64,000 nt of DNA from Xanthostigma xanthostigma (Eukaryota; Arthropoda; Insecta; Raphidioptera; Raphidiidae). The stretch's first letter is position 1. Each line of letters starts with the position of its first letter. Under the pieces are notes generated by a model that had not been told where the DNA came from, ran no database searches, and was given only the letters and a program-made list of their open reading frames with translations. This document shows, in pieces, positions 45,360 through 56,768 of the stretch. The position numbers and the translations under genes are program-made. Where the stretch lies: assembly GCA_963575645.1 (NCBI GenBank), contig OY754465.1, forward strand, positions 5,208,001 through 5,272,000, written 5' to 3'.

Positions 45360-45640
45360 AAAAAAAAAAACTAAAAAAGACGCTTTTTTATATCGAACTA
45401 AAAAGTAAAAAATATTTTTTTAAAATAAGCTTAAAACAATAATGAATAAAAAATACAAGTATTATTGTGAAAAAAGCGTGGGGCGCTTTGTTCCACATTT
45501 TCGTATATCGAGCGCCCCACGCTTTTTTCACAATAATACTTGCATTTTTTATTCATTATTGTTTTAAGCTTATTTAAAAAAAAAAATATTTTTTAATTTT
45601 TAGTTCGATATAAAGCGTGTTTTTTAGTTTTTTTTAAAAC
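45360..45640. repeat. Long hairpin, 125-bp arms
   Basis: Arms 45360-45486 and 45511-45640 mirror each other almost perfectly, including GTATTATTGTGAAAAAAGCG and its complement, around a 24-base loop. The inner stem GTGGGGCGCT/AGCGCCCCAC is GC-rich and the outer arms are A/T-rich. Confidence 0.9.
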
Positions 45641-45707
45641 TATATTTATTTTCCACTTTTTTGTTAGATTTATTGTCAAAAATTTGCCGAAAAAAAAACA
45701 ATTTTTT

Positions 45708-45805
45708 TTTCGGCGTGGACGGGATTAGAACCCACGACCCGTGATTCCGAGAGTTGACGTCAGCGATGACCCGTGCCTTAGACCGTACGGCTAACCACTG
45801 TAGTT
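45708..45805 (-). repeat. tRNA-like sequence with long variable arm
   Basis: The minus strand shows TTAGCCGTACGGTCTAAGGC (D arm) and GGGTTCTAATCCC (T arm), separated by enough sequence for a class II tRNA (Leu or Ser type). Acceptor ends do not pair, so it is a SINE head or pseudogene. Confidence 0.6.
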
Positions 45806-45809
45806 ACAG

Positions 45810-46519
45810 TGCTGGCATATTATACTACAGTAATAAACCACTTGCTGTAGTCCAAACGAAGGTTACAAACAAACATACATTACGTACATACATACAAACT
45901 TACAAGTGAAGTTAATATAAAGCGTGTAAAAAGGACAAAACAATTATAGGCCAATTATTTAAACATTTTTTGTTGTCAATGGAGACGGTTTTTCGAAAAA
46001 AAATTAGTTAACAACAGCCTTACATTTTTAAAAATAAATTAAAAATTTTTTTCAACGTAACTTTATTTTTTCGAGTGATAAGATGACACCATATTTAATT
46101 AAAATTTTAAAATTGCTATTTAGTACTACAAAAAAATTATTTTATGTGTTGTACTCTCTCAACAAGGCTGTGCGCTCGAGCTGTAACGGCCGCGCGGAAC
46201 CCTATTTTCAACGTTAAATTAAAACTATAAATAATAGAGTTATAGTCCCGGAAGATGGGACTTTTTTATTTGAAATTTCCTCCTCTTTAAGAATAATTTT
46301 ACCAATTTAGGCTATCGCTTACAGTTTTTGAGAAATAAGCGAAAAACTAAATGTATATCTTAATTTGTTTATAAAATTATAACTGTTGCAATTTATTCTG
46401 CGCTAATAAAACATTTTAATACATTTTCTAGACATCATTCCGAATCCAATGAGCCATCGTTCATATTTGTATGTGCTATTTCAAACCTTAACACGGTTTT
46501 GAACTTGTGAACTAGACTA
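45810..46519. repeat. Unassigned sequence, then diverged family N
   Basis: Up to about 46240 nothing is recognised. From 46240 to 46519, phrases such as GAAGATGGGACTTTTTT and GTGAACTAGACTA place it as an old, one-armed family N copy. Confidence 0.5.
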
Positions 46520-46522
46520 TTA

Positions 46523-46848
46523 TGCCTAACTCACACGAACACAAACCGACCACAGACTGAACAGACGTACAAATAATCGAAAGTACTTTTGCTTATTCGA
46601 AAATAATTTAAAAAAATGTCATCGTACAGTCTTAAACGACGATAGAGTTGTTGAAATTGACTTCAAAAATTGGATGAACCCAATAATTTCTATTAATAAA
46701 TCCATCATCTTACTGTCTGTTCTGTGTTGTTTATTTGTGGTTGTACCAACCATTTCATGACCACAAAACTGTTGTTGGAAAGTGGTCGAGTTCAACCACA
46801 GTAGGACCACTTTTTTGTGGTCGGAAAGTTGTTCGTGTGAGTTAGACC
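46523..46848. mobile_element. PIF/Harbinger-like MITE, family T
   Basis: Inverted ends CTAACTCACACGAAC are flanked by TTA (46520-46522 and 46849-46851). Words GTGGTC/GACCAC recur at least eight times in 326 bp on both strands. It sits directly against the end of the family N copy. Confidence 0.85.
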
Positions 46849-46851
46849 TTA

Positions 46852-47801
46852 GAGCGATTGTCTATTCTGAAGCAAATGGCTGCATATCCCTTATGAATAG
46901 TTGATGCTGAAATAAATAGTGTAACTGATGATACCGCTTAAGCCAAGTCGATGCTCTGAACCGTGACTTATGTTATATGGTGGTTACATAACCTATGCTT
47001 CGAGGCTGTGTTGATCTAAGAACTGTTTCACGTACTACAATAATATGCTAACTTATCTCTAGGCGCCTAGAACTTCAGTTATTATTTTACTACATCATTC
47101 TGTTGGTGTGTTGTTTGAGTCATTTTTTGGCACGGAAACAATGTCAATGAAATAGTTATTGGCGTAACTAGTAGTCTAAGTCATACATCGCGCTGACAGG
47201 TCATGACTTAGCCTACAAGTTGCGCCCATAATTTTATTCAACAATTGCGCGTTATTCATGTTTTAATTATAATGAGATGTTGTAAATATCTATTTATTTC
47301 TTTATAAAAAAAACTGTCAATACTAACAGCACCAAACAGCACGATTCAATGTTTTGGTTTGAGGTTAGCCGGTTATGAATAAACTCCATGTCGAAAACAT
47401 TCGGCCTCTCAGTTTTAGTCTCAATGGGTAACAACAGGGAGTTGTTGTTACCTACTATTTCGTTACGACTCAGAAAATAGTTACGGTTATTTTCATTACT
47501 CCACAATGGCCGAGCTAGTAGGAATCTTCATTGAGTTATGACAAGTAATTGTCACCAGTCGGTAAATGGCTATTTAGAGTTTCGGTTCACCTATTGTGAA
47601 GGTTCATGTCTAGGGTTATCAAAGATAAAAAACAGTTTTTGCATGATGCGTGAAACAACAGTTGAAAATATGCTTCGATATGACACTGCAGAGTAAGGGT
47701 AACTCATTCCGCCACAAAAGTGTTGAGTTCGTATCCCGACGGTTACAGTATTTGAAAATATTTTTTTCTAATATTGCAATCGTAACAACGGGTGTTTCTT
47801 A
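46852..47801. other. No gene recognised
   Basis: Unassigned. At 47695-47745 a tRNA-like GAGTTCGTATCCC (box B-like) follows GAGTAAGGGTAACTC, possibly an old SINE. This is weak. Confidence 0.35.
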
Positions 47802-47809
47802 ACAATTAT

Positions 47810-48084
47810 TAGAGCTGTAAAAGTAATGAGAAATTGTGTGCCCGTATGTATTCCTTACTGAGAACCAGTACCCGTTACTTTGTAGCATCGCATCGAGGCG
47901 CGTCGCATACGTGATACGGTATGACTTCGATCGTATAACGTATAACCGCATCAAACGAGTCGAACTGACATGGATACGACAAATGCGAGTAACGAAATGA
48001 ATTTGTAAGCAACGATTTGTTACTTCGAGTCAGACGATGTACCCGTTACTCAGTAACGAATACATACGGTTTGTTACAGCTCTA
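47810..48084. mobile_element. hAT MITE, TAGAGCTGTAA ends
   Basis: Ends TAGAGCTGTAA and TTACAGCTCTA have a perfect 8-bp duplication ACAATTAT (47802-47809 and 48085-48092). Subterminal GTAACG/CGTTAC words recur. It is GC-richer in the middle. 275 bp, no coding. Confidence 0.9.
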
Positions 48085-48092
48085 ACAATTAT

Positions 48093-48518
48093 AGCAAATA
48101 ATAGCTATATCTTACTTTTTATTAATAGTATTACGAACTATTATCGTACGAACATTTACTAAAAATTACGTGTTCTATTTTAGCGGAATATCTACCGTCA
48201 GTATTTACATACCTACACATTGTTACGCCATGTTGTACCTACATGGATGAAGTAATCTTTCCTTTGTCTTCCATTTCTTATTTTGAAACATCTCTCCAGT
48301 GTTTTTATAGGTAGCTTCCGGCTGTTTTAAATATGACTATATCATTTTTAACGTACAAAATGCATGTAATAGCGAGTTTGTGAAAATATTATGTTTATTC
48401 TGTGAGTCGTTGTGTCTTTATTTCTTCTTGATATTAAAGAAACCCTTTTTTCCAGTTCTGCACACGGGTTATTCATAATGTTCGCAACGATATTTGCTTA
48501 ATATAAAATCACACTTTG
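48093..48518. other. No gene or element recognised
   Basis: About 425 bp of unassigned A/T-rich sequence. Confidence 0.4.
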
Positions 48519-49085
48519 ATCTCGCTCCGCTCATAATGAACGACTCCTTTCTCGGTGCGGAGCGAGTCGCTTTTTTTTTGTGAATGTCTCACTCCGAGCG
48601 CCATTGCACTGTGCTGAACTATTCTGTACTGTTGCATTCGCACATTTACAGAGCGCACACAGCACATACAACAGAGGCACTAGTGAATTTTGCACGTACG
48701 GAGTTATCTTTGCTGAGTCATTTAATGTTGAATGACACACTGTAATTGCAATAGTACTATGCTTACAGTGACTTAAACCATTCACATTGACGTCGTTGAC
48801 AAAGATATAATATTGTAACAATAAACATTATTATTGTTAAGCTGTAATTATACTTTATAGTTTATCCGAAATTCAAATAATATATTAGGATCAGAATCAT
48901 ATTAAAATGAGCTCAAAGTTGAGTGTGTGTATTGTGCTGTGCATTGTGACACCTGAGAATGTATGATGACAGTTCACTCCTCTGCAGTCTGCACTCTTGT
49001 GTAGTGCGTACTGTTTAGTGTCGCTCCTTTGAACGATTCGCTCTGAGCGACTCTTTTTAGTGAGCGGAGCGCACGGAGCCAGCTC
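48519..49085. mobile_element. Family M element, longest copy
   Basis: Left side contains TCATAATGAACGACTC and GGAGCGAGTCGCT. The right side has TGTCGCTCC, CGATTCGCTCTGAGCGACTC and GAGCGGAGCGC. The interior 48585-48710 matches 19674-19820. Opposed GAGCGA-type words mark both ends, possibly hAT, but a duplication was not established. Confidence 0.6.
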
Positions 49086-49242
49086 CCAATATAAAGAGTC
49101 ATGTAGACAATCTACTATGATCAGCCGGTAAGTTTCCTTGTAACTAAATTTAATCACACTTGTTGTCAATAACTAATTTACTAATATTCAACTTATATTC
49201 CTCTATAAGTAAAGGATTTTTCAAGTATTCTTATACCCCTGA

Positions 49243-49812
49243 TGCCCATATTCACCAAACACTATTAACGATAAAAGTTACTAATCTTGGAACAAATTTA
49301 CTCATTACAATAAAATTTACTTTTAATTCACCATGTAAAATATCAGCTAGAAAAATGAGTTAAAGAATGAATATACACTACACTTTACTCCTTGCTCTTT
49401 TTATTGAATATTTTGACGTTCACCCAAAAATCCGACCGATGGCGTTAGTGTAAACGTCAAAAAAAGTTTCTCAAAATAATAATGTTTTATCCTAACCCAA
49501 TTGCACACAAAACTTTCACTAACTTTAATGTTTTGTAACAGTATACACTCCACAAAAGGTTAATAAACAACACATAAATAAATTCATAAGAGCAACTGTA
49601 GATATAATACTCCACGTTTATAGGTTAGGTGTTATGATTTATGTGGCGGCCATTTTTATTTTATCAGACGAATAAATATTTTTGAAGTAAGACAGAATAG
49701 ATGTATACCGGCGGTAAACATAATTATGTTTTGTGAATTTATTCGGAGGAATAGCTACCTGAAGAGCAAATGAAGCGAATAAATAACTACTTGCGTTCGG
49801 TGAATACGGCCA
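49243..49812. mobile_element. Harbinger-like MITE family Q, copy 1
   Basis: Inverted ends built on CCATATTCACC / GGTGAATACGG. Interior markers are GACCGATGGCGTTAGTGTAAAC and TTTATGTGGCGGCCATT (each at one side). Other copies: 50975-51500 (minus, truncated) and 61975-63142 (interrupted, TTA-flanked). Confidence 0.8.
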
Positions 49813-50408
49813 TGAAATGAATATAAAGTTCTACTTAACATTGAGTTAATATGAGTACACGTCACAAAATAGATTTGAGTGTTAGATAATTACTTATTGC
49901 TCATTAAGACATGTTTGTTATGAAGCCCGTAAAAACTTTATTGTATGACAAATGTACATATTTTCAATAAGAATATCTGAGGCTAACAAGAAATGACTTT
50001 TTAACGGATCAATAAATTTTTACGACAAATGTTATTTGAAAGATGCCACGTAAACGTAGAAGTTTTATTATTTTACTAACTCCAGAAATTCAATTTCACG
50101 TCTGCGACTTTATTTATGTAATATGAAAAAGCCAGAAAGAATGATTGAACATTACAATGTTTGCACAAACAATAAGTCAAGACCTGATGTGTCTCATGGA
50201 TCTGACAGTATAGTTTATTTAACGTTTTTAACCTCCAGCTTTTAAACGGTTAATACATATAAGAGTGTTGTAAATTGCATTTCTGTTAAATAAATATCTT
50301 TCTTTTTCGATATTGTGCTTTATTGAACTGAATTTAGTCGTTTCGTCAAAAACTGACTCACCGGGTCAAACAAGAAAGCTATCTCAGATAGAGGCAAGCA
50401 ATAGACTG
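49813..50408. other. No gene or element recognised
   Basis: Unassigned A/T-rich sequence of about 600 bp. Confidence 0.4.
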
Positions 50409-50411
50409 TTA

Positions 50412-50932
50412 TGCCGGTACTTAACATGGCTATTTGTATTTATGTATTTGGCATATTTGGCAAACAATTACCATGTGTAGACAGTCTATTTGACAAAGTG
50501 TTGGCCTTATTTGCCTATTTGACAAATAAGGCCAATACCAAATACGCGTTACCGTGCGCTTGTCGGTTTTTCGAGGCACATCAAAGGAGTCAAATAGGCA
50601 AATACGCAAATAAACCGTCCACACAATGGCCATATTCAGAAGCGCACGCGCCGTGAACCTGTATGGACGTGCAGTATTTTTGTGTCTGTGCTGTGAGCGA
50701 GAACTGGAACAATTACTATTGAAAATGAATTGAGACAATGAAGCAGTGCTAACATTCCTGGAATTTTGAACCTTGCGTTCTGCTGCCAAATGTTTGTGTG
50801 TTTGTTGTTTGACTGCCATGTGTGGATGGTCTTATTTGCCTCTATTTGCATGTTTGCCTTGAACGTCATATATTTTGCCAAATACAACAAACACCCAATA
50901 GCGAACACAAATAGCCATGTGAATTGCCACCT
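50412..50932. mobile_element. PIF/Harbinger-like MITE family J, copy 2
   Basis: Inverted ends around TTAACATGGC / GCCATGTGAA are flanked by TTA (50409-50411 and 50933-50935). Collinear with 14697-15195, with the same ATTTGCC word array and a more decayed MADF-like start. Confidence 0.8.
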
Positions 50933-50974
50933 TTAGACAAATGTATTTATTTGACAGATTGATGAACTTAATTT

Positions 50975-51500
50975 ATGGCCATATTCATCAAACGTAATTA
51001 GTTATTTGTCGGTTCATTTGTTCTTCAGGTAACTATTCCTGCGAATAAATAGCGATAATTCAATTCACCAAGCATAATTATGTTTACTGCAGGCATAAAT
51101 CCATTCTGTTCAAATTCTCAGGTATAAATATTTAGTTATCTACTTTAGTGTTTCCTGAGGATGAGAGCATAGCTCCCGAAATATACATCCGCTAATAAAA
51201 CTGTTGTGGTAAGAAGTAACTATTCTTTATTTTTTTATAAATATTTATTCACGTGATAAAATAATAATGGCCGCCACATTGATCATAACACCCAACCTAT
51301 TATTATATCTACAGTTGCTCTTGTGAATTTATTTATGTGTTGTGTATTAAACTTTTGAAAATTGTATTGTTGTAAAACATTAAAATTTTGTTTGCAATTG
51401 GGTTAGGATAAAACATTATTATTTTGTGAAACTTTTTTTTTTGACGTTTACACTAACGCCATCGGTCGGATTTTTAGGTGAACTTCAAAATATTCAACTA
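50975..51500 (-). mobile_element. Family Q, copy 2 (truncated, interrupted)
   Basis: A minus-strand copy of family Q running from GGCCATATTCATC to the GGATTTTTAGGTGAAC block, where homology stops. A 102-bp insertion lies within (51135-51236). Confidence 0.75.
51135..51236. mobile_element. Short insertion with 11-bp target duplication
   Basis: A perfect 11-bp duplication ATAAATATTTA (51124-51134 and 51237-51247) flanks 102 bp containing CCTGAGGATGAGAGC, ATA, GCTCCCGAAATA. The stem GAGC-ATA-GCTC between a CUGA-like box and GAAA is hammerhead-like. The T-run at the right edge would be a 5' A-rich or 3' tail depending on strand. It is small enough to be a retrozyme-like or pLTR fragment. Confidence 0.55.
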
Positions 51501-51901
51501 CCCACCCGGGCCCAAAACGATCAGACGGCCCTGATTTTAAACGATTGTCGTTATAAATTTCATAATTTAATTTTTTTAACCGTAAATAAAAATGAAGTGC
51601 GCAGATGTTGCTGTTGTGCAAAATTGGTAGGTAATATAAGAGCTTTATTAAAATTCAAGATATAATACATACTACATTATAATATAAGCACTGCCTATCT
51701 ATTAAATGCAATGTTATTGAACGTTACCCTATTACCCGCACGTGGGGCTGTTTCCCTAACGTGCTATGGATTATTTTTAGTACATTGCATAATGCAATAG
51801 CCGTGATATAATATTTAATATTAAATTTTAAAGTAGATGTTAACTCTGAGCTCTACTAATTAATGATTTAGATTTTAAAAACAATTGATGACTTGATCCA
51901 C
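51501..51901. other. No gene or element recognised
   Basis: Unassigned sequence of about 400 bp. Confidence 0.4.
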
Positions 51902-51905
51902 TTAA

Positions 51906-52446
51906 GGTAGTTTGGTAGCCAAATGACTTAAACTTGACCCTACATTTTTTTATATTTATTTAAAAGATTATAATTAAAGACACCTACAGAAAAAGAATCA
52001 GATTTTTTTACCACAAATACACGAGCCGTTATGAGTGTCCTTGTTCAATAGCTTCGGAAATTGAGGGTTTGTAAAAAATTGACAAACTTGACCCCACAAA
52101 AAAACTTTTTAATGGATAGAACGATGTCTGAAATACACACTGCAAAAATTTCAGAATAATTTACCACGTACTTTTGATTTTATTAATTTTTTAATACTGA
52201 CATGTTGCCTCTATCTCTGTTGTTTATCTCTGTTGTTGTAGTGACAGTGACTAGTGACAGCTGAGTACTAATCAATGAATATTTTATTAATTTATTAATT
52301 ACTATAATTCGCATTTGATTAAATCAAATAAATTTTTATGTGAATTTCTATTAATTATTATAGCATGATTTGGGTAATTATATTTGAAGAACAAAAAAAA
52401 AACAAAAGTCATTTATTTGACTTGGGATTGCGACTCCCAAACTACC
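51906..52446. mobile_element. TTAA-flanked MITE, piggyBac-like
   Basis: TTAA on both sides (51902-51905 and 52447-52450), with short inverted ends GGTAGTTTGG / CCAAACTACC. 541 bp, no transposase. Distinct from the other TTAA families in this window. Confidence 0.75.
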
Positions 52447-52557
52447 TTAAAAGCATAAAATAAAAATAATTCTGAGAAAATTGAAACGATAAATAAAAAA
52501 ATGAAATAGATTTTCTCTTAGTTTTATAATCGCACTTTTCCTATCTTTTTTATAAAA

Positions 52558-52616
52558 ACTAGCGGCCCGAATTCGGGTCTAGTGCTCTCACCGCTACGCC
52601 ACCCCGCTCGGTGGCT
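52558..52616 (-). repeat. tRNA-like fragment
   Basis: The minus strand reads GGCGTAGCGGTGAGAGCAC, a box A-like D arm common in insect SINEs, then AGACCCGAATTCGGG. There is no box B. Probably a truncated SINE. Confidence 0.45.
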
Positions 52617-52996
52617 AAAACACAGTTGATAAAAAAGAATATCACCATTCAATAATCCACACAATTTTTTTTATTGATCACTGCGTATTATAGGATTCAA
52701 ATATGCTTTTATTTAGAGTGAATTCATAATCATCCACGTGGATGGCAATTATATTACGTAATCTCCTCTGGGTTGCATCAGACACGAACTCTGGACTCAC
52801 GACGTGCAAAATCAAGCGCGGGGTCTAAACTGGCAACTGAAGAAAAGTAAACAACAGTATATAGCCCTTGCTCTAAAGTCTAAGGTATTTGCTTATTTAC
52901 TTAGATATCTAGAAACTTCGCACTTTTGTAAGTGTAATTTAATTAATTTATACTTGTGGGAATCTCTCACAAACTACACGTTTGAATTATAAATTA

Positions 52997-54020
52997 CTAG
53001 CTGCTACCCGCGACTCCTACGCTATTGAGATGAAACTGCGATAACGACTCCACCGTATTGTATTGTACACACTTTTACATTTTTGTCAGCAGTCTTTGCG
53101 TGCCATACAGTATATGTAAACGCGTAAGGTGCACATGGGGAAATTAGAATTGGGAAAAAATACTTGGATCAGAGTTAGCCATGACTGCTTTAATTGTTAT
53201 TTCTATTGAATTATCGTGGTAATCTTGAGGATTTCTATTTTATTTTGATTTATTTTTATTTTACTTGGATTTTTTAATAATAAAAGCTTCTTATAAATCA
53301 TTATTTTAATTTTTTTGTACAAAAATAAAACAAAAAAAAACTCCATCTGTTTGGAAACATTTCATTCAAAAATTGTCTGACTGGTATGACGTATGCGCGT
53401 TGGTAAATCAGTGACCCAATGTCTTTAGGTTCAACACGAATAGGCGGAGATATTTGATCTCGCACCATATTTAAGTAATTTTGGGAATTTAATGTCCCAT
53501 TAATAAAAAAAGTCCGATTATGTTGTAATCATTTGAATATTTTCTTCGGTAGTATACACATTCATTTTGCAAAAGAATATTATATCTCAAATTGAAATAC
53601 AAGATTTCAAGGCTCACTCTGATCCAGTCATTTTTTCCCAATGCTAATTTCCCTATGTGCACCTTACGTGTTTACATACTGTAGGTATATTACGTGTGAA
53701 TTTTAAAATCATCCCCAATTTTACCCTCTTGAGGCATGAGTTTGCAAAAACGCCGAATCACGTAATTCTTTATTTCTTACCAAAAGCCTAAATACGAGTT
53801 TTCAGATCTCTAACTTGAGAAATGATCGGTTCTCCGTACAAACTTTCATCCCCTATTTCGCCCCTGCAGAGTTGTTTTTTGAGACAAACAGTAGCCTATG
53901 TCCTTCCTCGGGATGCAGTCTATCTCCTTGTCAAATTTTATCGAAATCTGTTCAGCGATTTACGCGTGATAGCGTAACAAACAAACAAACTCACATTCGC
54001 ATTTATAATATTAGTTACGA
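52997..54020 (-). mobile_element. Helitron interrupted by a mariner-type MITE
   Basis: The minus-strand 5' end begins TCGTAACTAATATTATAAATG at 54020 after an A, close to the standard TCTATACTAATATTATAAATG. The 3' end CGCGGGTAGCAGCTAG is followed by T at 52996. The body includes a GTTTGTTTGTTTGTTACGC tract. The MITE 53108-53681 lies inside. No coding. Confidence 0.85.
53108..53681 (-). mobile_element. Mariner-derived MITE family E, copy 2
   Basis: Ends CAGTATATGTAAACGCG and the complementary CGTGTTTACATACTG, followed inward by TAAGGTGCACAT, are flanked by TA (53106-53107 and 53682-53683). Reverse orientation relative to 35951-36510, with the same two coding traces. It interrupts the Helitron, so it is the younger of the two. 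Confidence 0.85.
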
Positions 54021-54217
54021 TCATAGAGATATTAGTGTCTGCAATTCAGAGAGAGAGAGAAAAGTTCCTTATCTCTATGGTAACTAATGATACAAAACAA
54101 TGCTGATTTGAGTAAACATATTATATAATGATACAGAACGTTTGCAGCGTTGTCTCTCTGAACTGCAGACATTTTCACTTATGGCAAGCGTACCCGCTAG
54201 CGTACTCTAGTAGCTTA

Positions 54218-54772
54218 CAGGGTGTCCCTAAAAGACAGCGTTTTGTGAGGATTCCTGAAGTCGAAGAAGATATTTTAGACCGTGTTGAAGAAAATCCAGA
54301 ATTGAATACTAGAGTTTTAATATTTAATTATGTTCTAAATTACTAAAATTAAAATTTTGTCGAAACTATGAGAGTAATCGAATTTTATCAAGAGTACCTT
54401 TTTTGTATTTTTGTAGTAAATGAGTCGCGTGATCCAGATTTCATACTCAAACTGATTTTCTTCCATTGGCGTAGAAGTTTTAGATGTTTAATTATCGAAA
54501 AAATCAAGTTCTACGCCCATGGAATGATATTCATCATTATTATGATATGGGTTTTATTTTTCAATAAAGCTATGCCAACGTACCAAATTTGAGTAAAATC
54601 TCATGAGCCGTTTCAAAGTTATAAAGCAAAAACGATTTGAAAATTGTAACTTAAAAGCCGTCTAGCGCTCAAACTAAGCAACTTTGTACTGAGGTAAGTT
54701 TGCTTGTATCGAGTTGTTTTGGCCTGAATAATATGTGATAGGCTTTTGTAAAGACCTTTTAGGGACACCCTG
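54218..54772 (+). mobile_element. Mariner-type element, internally deleted
   Basis: Ends CAGGGTGTCCCTAAAAG and CTTTTAGGGACACCCTG are perfect inverted repeats of 17 bp, flanked by TA (54216-54217 and 54773-54774). The plus-strand interior preserves part of the transposase N-terminal half. The downstream DDE/D core is missing. Confidence 0.9.
54236..54540 (+). pseudogene. Mariner transposase N-terminal remnant
   Basis: The first stretch reads Q-R-F-V-R-I-P-E-V-E-E-D-I-L, then E-E-N-P-E-L-N-T-R-V-L, a clear helix-turn-helix start (family pattern R(T/S)VRTPExEExIL, then ENPxxSTR). A second frame near 54420 reads N-E-S-R-D-P-D-F-I-L-K-L-I-F, the segment that precedes the first catalytic aspartate in this family. 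Frameshifts and deletions separate them. Confidence 0.75.
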
Positions 54773-54774
54773 TA

Positions 54775-55440
54775 TATCTCTATGGTTAGGATTATAGCCA
54801 CAGTAATGGGGTCATCCCACACTATTTTTAAGATTATAATTTTTTTTTTTTAATTTGTAAATATTGTTGTTTTATATTATAAGGCCTGAAGAAGCGTCGC
54901 GTAATTAAAATAAAATAAATTTTGATCGGGAAGAAGACTTTTTATCAATGTTAAAATACTAAATGGAGCAGAGTTTTAATTTCAACAGTAACACCAATAA
55001 ATTATCACGCCTGACGAGACAAACATCGTTTAGCTTTTGTTGTATATTTATGTTGAATTTCAACCATCTGTAAATGGAATTTATTCGCGGAAAGACAAAA
55101 CAAATATTACGAAGACGACGTTACAGGGGATTTAGATAAATCTGGGTTGAAAACAAGAGCAAAACTGTTTGTACATTCTATTGTAAATTTCCGTGACCAA
55201 AAGGCAAACCAGCTTATGTCGACTTTGTGGTATTAAATAACATTAATTTAGATTGAATAATCCAGTTGCTTTAATGATACAGCTTTCCATTTTTTAACGC
55301 AATGACAAAAAACACTGTTGTGAATGCCAATCGAATGAAAAAAAAAACAAAAATATATTTTGAATCTAAAATTTTTTTTTTTTAATTTCTAAAGAAACTT
55401 ATTATTAAATTTGTACAATAGCCCAGTGCATTTAGAAATT
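54775..55440. other. No gene or element recognised
   Basis: Unassigned A/T-rich sequence. AGGCCTGAAGAAGCGTCGCG at 54882 is reminiscent of the hammerhead-like blocks but lacks the GAAA half. Confidence 0.35.
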
Positions 55441-56371
55441 GACCCAAAAAAATTGGTTGTCTGTAAAGTCGGTTTACGGACGATAGTTTTACGTGATAAC
55501 GTATTCCGTAATACATAACATAATTTATATAATAATTATAATAATTCGAATCTATGATATTGCATCTTTCGCTTCAAATTTAGGTAAATTTTATTAAGTA
55601 GAATAATAAAACACTATAAAAAGTACACTATTATTATATAAAAAACAACTATGGCATTTATCTCTTTTGCGCATGCGCCGATTTTCCCCAAAAAATTTAC
55701 AAAAATTTCTAGTAAAAATAGATAGAGTAAAAACCGTTTTAAAAACTATATTATTATTATATAAAACATCATTATAAGAGATATATTCTTTTACGCATGC
55801 GCCGATGTTCCCCAAAAACAATAGGCCACTTCATATTTGCATATCAAACATCCTCCCAAAATTTGGTTTAAATCCGCTTATCCTTGGTGTCGGAATGATA
55901 AGAAATGTCAAAAGTGACGTTTGCAACTGTCAAAGTATTATGTTCTAATAATAATTAGTTATTCCAATAGTTAACTTAGAAGCCGTTGCATTTCAGAAAA
56001 TACTAATGTCAAAAAATTGAATTACACATTAGAAATGCAGCCGTTTTCATGTTAAGACAAGACATACGTTATTTTCTAATTTCCATGTACGGCAAACAAA
56101 GACGACCGACCGCGTCGCGCGCGCGCCATGCATTAGACAACATTGCATTTATACAGCTATTTTTCTATATAAATTTGTATAAAAAAACTGTTTAGGCAAA
56201 TTGAGCGAGAAATTAGCAAAAAGCACGCACAGGGTCAGGCGGAACGTTAAGCGTTACGCGTTACGAACGTTAGGAACGTTACGTTACACTTTTTCGTGCA
56301 TGCAGTCGGTGTTTTATCAATTTATAAGATTGGTGATTCATCAATTTATAAGACGTTATCACGTCAAAATT
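55441..56371 (+). mobile_element. Family R element, copy 1, with family A insert
   Basis: Starts ATTGGTTGTCTGTAAAGTCGG and ends ATAAGACGTTATCACGTC, as in 62305-62872. ACGTGATAACGT near the start mirrors ACGTTATCACGT at the end. Bases 55600-55880 hold a duplicated family A segment (GCGCATGCGCCGAT twice). Copies 2 and 3: 60692-61268 and 62305-62872. Confidence 0.7.
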
Positions 56372-56715
56372 TCAGATACTTTTTTTCTTTTGTTGCTCAA
56401 CCCTGAATTTGCGCATTCTCCAAATTGCCCCGTCCGCCGCCATCTTGGATTCTGTTTTATTTCTTCAATTGCTCATATCTCGCGTTCTAATAATCCCACA
56501 ACAATCGTTCTGGGGTCGTTGTACTCGTCAGGATTTACTCTTTAATTGAATGTCTATCAAGTAAAACTCTCCAATGTACTGGAAAAAAGTTATTAGCGTC
56601 CAAAGATGGCGGCAGACGGGGCAATTTGGAGAATGCGCAAATTCCGGGTTAAGGTCTCCATCAAAGACCCTTTCGAATGAGCAACAAAAGAAAAAATGTA
56701 TCTGAAATATTTGGG
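56366..56715. mobile_element. MITE family S
   Basis: Inverted arms share ATTTCAGATAC, TTTTTCTTTTGTTGCTCA, TTTGCGCATTCTCCAAATTG and CCGCCATCTT. Single copy in this window. It directly abuts family R. Confidence 0.8.
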
Positions 56716-56768
56716 TCACACCTATAACATATTTCTAAATAATCTATTTTTTTAATAGAACATAAATA

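Noticed and set aside
50430..50819. 129-codon open frame on the minus strand
   Set aside because: It lies wholly within family J and is opposite to the strand carrying the MADF-like trace. The equivalent frame in copy 1 is broken differently.
56100..56130. CpG-rich promoter-like patch (gcgtcgcgcgcgcgccatgc)
   Set aside because: It is a short purine/pyrimidine alternation within family R and is absent from the other copies, with no gene next to it.
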